This document shows, piece by piece, positions 59,964-64,000 of a stretch of 64,000 nt of DNA (positions are counted from its first letter, which is position 1; each line of letters begins with the position of its first letter). The DNA is from Prostheceraeus crozeri (lineage: Eukaryota; Platyhelminthes; Polycladida; Euryleptidae). The notes below the pieces were generated by a model, which saw only the letters and a list, made by a program, of their open reading frames with translations, was not told where the DNA came from and searched no databases. The DNA lies in assembly GCA_907163375.1 (NCBI GenBank), contig CAJQUW010007475.1:124001-188000 (forward strand). The letters run 5' to 3'. The translations under genes were made by a program, and so were the position numbers.

Positions 59964-60454
59964 TACAGTCCATCGCAACTATGTAGACACGAATTTCTCG
60001 ACGCTGTCTAAACAGATAGATGTTACCGATCGAGGTGATCGTTCTTAGTTTGCTACCCATAGTTACTTTTATAGCGATCGTTCAATGACACAACCCTGTA
60101 GTGTGCTTCATCCTCCATCATTGATCGTAGCGCGGTTAATTATCTTTTCTAAACGCAGCCAAAAATAAACTTTCAAAAATTACAAATTAACTCAAAGAAT
60201 TCACAGAATACAGTCAATCGTTCAAGGTGGATATCATATATCTTAATCTACCACCCATAGATAGAGACCATACCTTCAAGATGTTGAAATTTTGATTGAC
60301 AATAACACGACGTCTATAGAGCGAAGCAAATTACATTTCACCACTTCTTGGATTCATCCACGGCTTGAATAGTTGCTTCAGTGTAGCTTTTAGAAATTTC
60401 CAGGGAACTGGTGCGAGCAGGTGGCGCTACTAATTACTAACTACTAACTACTAC
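59964..60454. other. No recognisable feature
   Basis: AT-rich spacer without coding or repeat signal. Confidence 0.4.
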
Positions 60455-60660
60455 TACACACTAAAAAAAATAACGGGAATATAACGGTAGTTGCCGTTAT
60501 CTGCCGTTATATATCACTTTTATCCGTTACTTACCCGTTATATGTGTCATGGCAATTGAATTTGCCGTTATAAAAAAATCCCCTGATAATATAACGGCTA
60601 CAGCCGTTATGATATAACGATAATTTAACTGATACTTGACAGTTATATTTGAGTCGTAAC
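60455..60660. repeat. Cluster of TAACGG/CCGTTA words
   Basis: At least nine copies of TAACGG or its complement occur within about 150 bp (60,468-60,620), several as CCGTTATA or TATAACGG palindromic pairs. The word equals the animal Myb recognition core (YAAC(G/T)G), but the alternating orientation and palindromy also suit the end of a fold-back element. No partner end found. Confidence 0.6.
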
Positions 60661-61966
60661 ACATTATGTACTTTTGGCAAAATGATCGAATACAATAGAA
60701 ACACCCATACCAAATTCTAAATATTTTCAGTATTTGACGAAGACAGTCAATGCCATAATCTGATAACGTTGTAGTTACGGTACACTTATTACTATGTTAG
60801 TTAATAACTTATGTGCATCTATATAGGTCTATTTGCGTGTTATTGAAGCAATACTGATATACAAAGCATAAAAAAGATAACATTTTGAGGAACTGTAACT
60901 CACGCCAATGGATAAAAAAGTTGCTTAATTGATGCGACATTTAACTGAAGGAACCGATAGTAAATGTTGTGTCCTTTCAGCTCAAATTTGCATCTGCTTC
61001 ATGAACCGTGTGACGACAACTGTCTTTACTGAAGTCAATGTGGCAACTATGCTCTGATTTTTGCTTTTACCACACGTGAAACTGATGAAATGAAAGTTCG
61101 GGAATTAAAAATTGCTGAAGTATTTGTGAATGGCGTGTCCTACAAATCAGGTGATATGGTTACACTGTATGAGAACGATAGTATTGGTTTTGGAATTATT
61201 GAGAAAATCACCACTGAACATCACCAACGTTCGCTTCATTTATCAAAGATGGAAATTATACAATTTGACTGCCCCTTTACCTGTAAAAAATGAACTGTGA
61301 GACTGTGGTAATCAATCCTACTGAGCTGCTTATTCCGTGGATTGCTCTTTATGAGGAGGATCAAAACCAATTAAAAACCATGCCTCCCGCGTTACCAAAT
61401 ATTCATCAGTCACAATAATGTGTTTAAGGGTAAGATTTTTTTTTTAATTTTGATCAATATGACAAATCTAGAAACATCACAAATGATTTCATTTGAATGT
61501 CACATCCAATCTATCAGTGTCTAGAAAAGATCTGGAATTCACGTTTCATGTGAAACTAAGATTTTTCTAATACATTGATCGTGGTCATTTTGATTAGTTA
61601 AATTAATTGTCTCAGACAGTCCCACGAAATAATTACAGCAAGAACAACACGTTTGTTTCGCTAGGCCTTTCACTTGCACCGAGCAAGCATCGTCAGGCGA
61701 CTCTGACTCTGACACCAGGGGTTGTCTGCTTATATGATCGGATAAAGATTTGTTGCATTTCCTTTCCTCTGTGAGAGGCATAGGATATTTCATCATAAAA
61801 TTTAACGTATAACTTTTTGGCTTCTTCAAATGTGAAACCAGAAATCGTTCAAATTTGATACTACTTTATTAAAATGATAGGATTGACATGAGCGGAATTT
61901 CACAATTTTTTATCGTTCACCTTTTCCAAGTAATAAGTTTTTAACAAAAGTATCACTTCTTTCCAG
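60661..61966. other. Interval with one possible transposon-derived fragment
   Basis: Apart from the open frame at 61,090-61,418, nothing is supported. The minus-strand 96-codon frame at 61,539-61,829 has an isolated CCSCC cluster but no domain. Confidence 0.4.
61090..61418 (+). pseudogene. C-terminal fragment of a multicopy transposon-type protein
   Basis: Reads VRELKIAEVFVNGVSYKSGDMVTLYENDSIGFGIIEKI, then KMEIIQFDCPF, and in a shifted frame INPTELLIPWIALYEED. The VNG-x-x-Y-x2-GD-x-V-x-L...FG-x-I-x-x-I pattern, followed by a short hydrophobic tail, resembles the C-terminal end of repetitive transposon-encoded proteins in many invertebrates; I cannot name the family. No upstream part is present, and a frame change near 61,290 indicates decay. 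Could alternatively be a small BAH-like fragment. Confidence 0.35.
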
Positions 61967-64000
61967 TTATCAAGACTGAAATTTGAAGAAGAAATGTTTG
62001 ATGACTTGACCAAAGAGTTCTCTCAAAATGTCAAGAGATACCTAAATGGTAGTCACAATGAAGACTATTTGGACAAGGAATTAAGGAACGGGATGATGAA
62101 TTTCTGCCAGTTACATATTCCGAAAGAATCTGACTTTGTTGGGCGCAAAGAATTTTATGGTCGGTTGAAGACAACGATGGGGATCCACTATCCCAATTAT
62201 CCACGATCATACGTAAGTCGTCATGAATACTATTTTACTCATGATTAAGTAAATTTACTTAAAAGCTTGTGTTATTAAAGAATCAATGAAATTTTTTTTG
62301 GTACATTTTTCCTGTGTACACGATAACACATGTCTCTTTATTGATAGTGTGTATCTATATTGTGCCTCCTGATCGTTTTAGTTTTGCTTTCTGCCACCAC
62401 TGGGTACCATACAAGTACTGCACCCAAGACCAAATTGCATATAAACCTATAATTTACTTAACATGTGTTTATGACTGATTATCTTTCAAATCGTTCTTTT
62501 CAGGAGAAACTGATAACTCGTGTTTCGGATGCGCTACGACAACGTCAATTTAACAAGTTACATGGAGCAAAGCAAAAGTTGAGCTCATTCAGTCAACGAA
62601 GATACTCAAATACTATAGTCGCAAATATTCAAGAGCCAGTTTTATCAAAAGAGATGTTGCTCAATGATGTGAAAGTGAGTCTATCGGGTTGGCGAAATTA
62701 CTATTTTGAGGTACACTGTAAAAGTTGAACCGATAATACATTTACATAATATGTAATATGTATATTATACATGCATGTTGCACTTAGCTTTAGTCTTACA
62801 AGCGGGTTTTTCTAGGTTAATGCTTAAGAGGAATGCCGAATTTAGAAAAATGCTTCTAGGTTAATAGTTGGGTTACTGACCTGGACCTTGGTCCAAGCAG
62901 TTTCAACAAGTTTAAGATGATCTCCTATGTTGTGTGGACTTATGTGCAAAAACCTACATGCAACAGATACAGATCCATCCTATATTTTAATTACATTTTT
63001 CATTCTGTTTTCAAAGTGAATTGTCCAAGGTAGTACCAGAGAAGAGAAATTTACAAATCATGAATCGAAATCTTTTCGATGGTAAATTTCAGGACAGAGT
63101 CCCTAAACGTCTATCGGTATATCCTAGCCTTCTGTTGGAGGAATTCATTCGGTTGTATCCAATTTACGAAGAAATCAGAGAGAGGACTTCCACTTTTCTG
63201 CTGAGGCATAATCTACGAAATACCGAAGACCTCCTACATTTGCAGAAACGCCTGAGCTCAAAAAAAGCGAAGACGTGTTTTTTTCAGGAAGTTTTGGTGA
63301 GTTATCCGGCATATTATTTCTGTGTATCCTTAATAGGGATATTGGTCGGGCGGCTTATTTCTAAGAGGGCTACAACAAAAATGCAAAAATGGATATGAAT
63401 CGCCCCCTCCCTCCCCTAGGTATGGATAACTTTTAGTGGGATAATCATGCTTTAATTAACCATCGTTCTTCTTTGACCAAGAAACTCAAACGGCGGGCCG
63501 TTTTTTCTAACTTTGATCATTTTATACCGTATGCATGTAGGTAATGTAATACATGTATATTGCACATGTACATGAATATTATCAAGATCAGCAAACTATT
63601 GAATCTAGATGGGCGAAATTGACCTACTTATTATCAAATATATAGCATTGTCCATCATTCAAATGAGAGCTCGTAGTTAATCTAGCATCCATCTTTTAAT
63701 CATCTGAACTTCAGATTTTATGAGCCCTCGGGCCATTCTTTGTCTATGTTATCATACATGTATCGTACATTGATGCATTAATGTATGACTAGAAATTCTG
63801 CAAATAGCTATCAGTCTGATCGAATTTCTCATTTCTTGAAACAACATTTTCATCAGTACTTTTCCATTGAGCGTATTCATTTCACAATGAATGATATCTT
63901 GATATTTTATAGTACCGGTACTATATGTTGTGTATTTGAATTGCAGGATGATTCAATCGGAGAGCAACTGCAACAACCCGGGCGCTTTGGTCCCCAAGTG
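61967..64000 (+). CDS. Multi-exon gene of unknown function (partial, continues past the window)
   Basis: Four exons with good splice sites in one consistent phase (0). Exon 61,967-62,212 follows TTTCCAG and ends before GTAAGT. Exon about 62,504-62,709 follows TTTTCAG and ends before GTACAC. Exon about 63,030-63,296 ends before GTGAGT, with its acceptor less certain. An exon opens at 63,947 after ATTGCAG and runs off the window. The protein is charged and mostly helical: SRLKFEEEMFDDLTKEFSQN, then SDALRQRQFNKLHGAKQKL, SLSGWRNYYFE, and LLLEEFIRLYPIYEEIRERT. I see no catalytic motif, signal peptide or membrane span, and do not recognise it. Start codon and 5' exons are not visible. It may be a host gene or part of another repetitive gene. 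Confidence 0.5.
63297..63946. other. Putative intron of the right-edge gene
   Basis: About 650 bp from GTGAGT to TTGCAG. AT-rich with several ACATGTA words. No internal feature. Confidence 0.45.

Overview
The window is invertebrate nuclear DNA dominated by mobile elements. It is AT-rich, has no operon-like packing, contains small GT-AG introns, and carries repeat families typical of marine invertebrates (CR1-like LINEs, Penelope-like elements, hAT, Harbinger, Tc1/mariner and pogo-type elements). I cannot name the species. The only candidate host gene is a four-exon plus-strand model at the right edge (61,967-64,000), and its product is not recognisable by eye.

The standout is a 6.87 kb DNA transposon at 10,971-17,841. 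It has long, almost identical inverted ends that open with CACGGTG (one base from the RAG recombination-signal heptamer CACAGTG and Transib-like), a GC-only flanking duplication GGCG, and subterminal repeats about 160 bp apart. Its plus-strand gene (14,970-17,021) has a RAG1-like pattern: N-terminal Cys pairs, a CxC/basic segment, then a core reading DGGGG...CCWC...PPELHLL...KIHAVLHHV...W-x5-E. A 5'-truncated Penelope-like retroelement with an N-terminal GIY-YIG domain (Naiad/Chlamys-type order) is nested inside it.

The second notable region, 44,965-58,709, is a nest. An older element with about 345 bp inverted arms carries a relic of a Cys-rich multicopy gene. Inside it sits a Harbinger element (47,579-57,983) with a MADF/Myb-like gene and a transposase gene tail to tail. 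Inside that sit a 522 bp hAT MITE with a perfect 8 bp duplication and a Tc1/mariner element that landed in the first exon of the MADF-like gene. The mariner has become five head-to-tail copies of a 1.3 kb unit that all share the same disabling lesions.

Other content: a nearly full-length CR1-like LINE (23,846-about 27,840, minus); two other LINE 3' fragments (1.1-1.7 kb and 29.2-29.8 kb); four copies of one hAT MITE family (2.6, 9.3, 43.7 and 47.8 kb), one holding a captured gene fragment; two copies of another hAT-type family with GAGTCGGA ends (17.9 and 40.7 kb); Tourist-like MITEs (6.3 and 31.3 kb); a large palindrome around a GIY-YIG fragment, interrupted by a pogo-like element whose empty site survives in the other arm (34.8-37.0 kb); a fold-back element (42.9-43.6 kb); a TA-flanked MITE (59.0-60.0 kb); and several small tandem repeats. 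The remaining stretches show nothing I can support.
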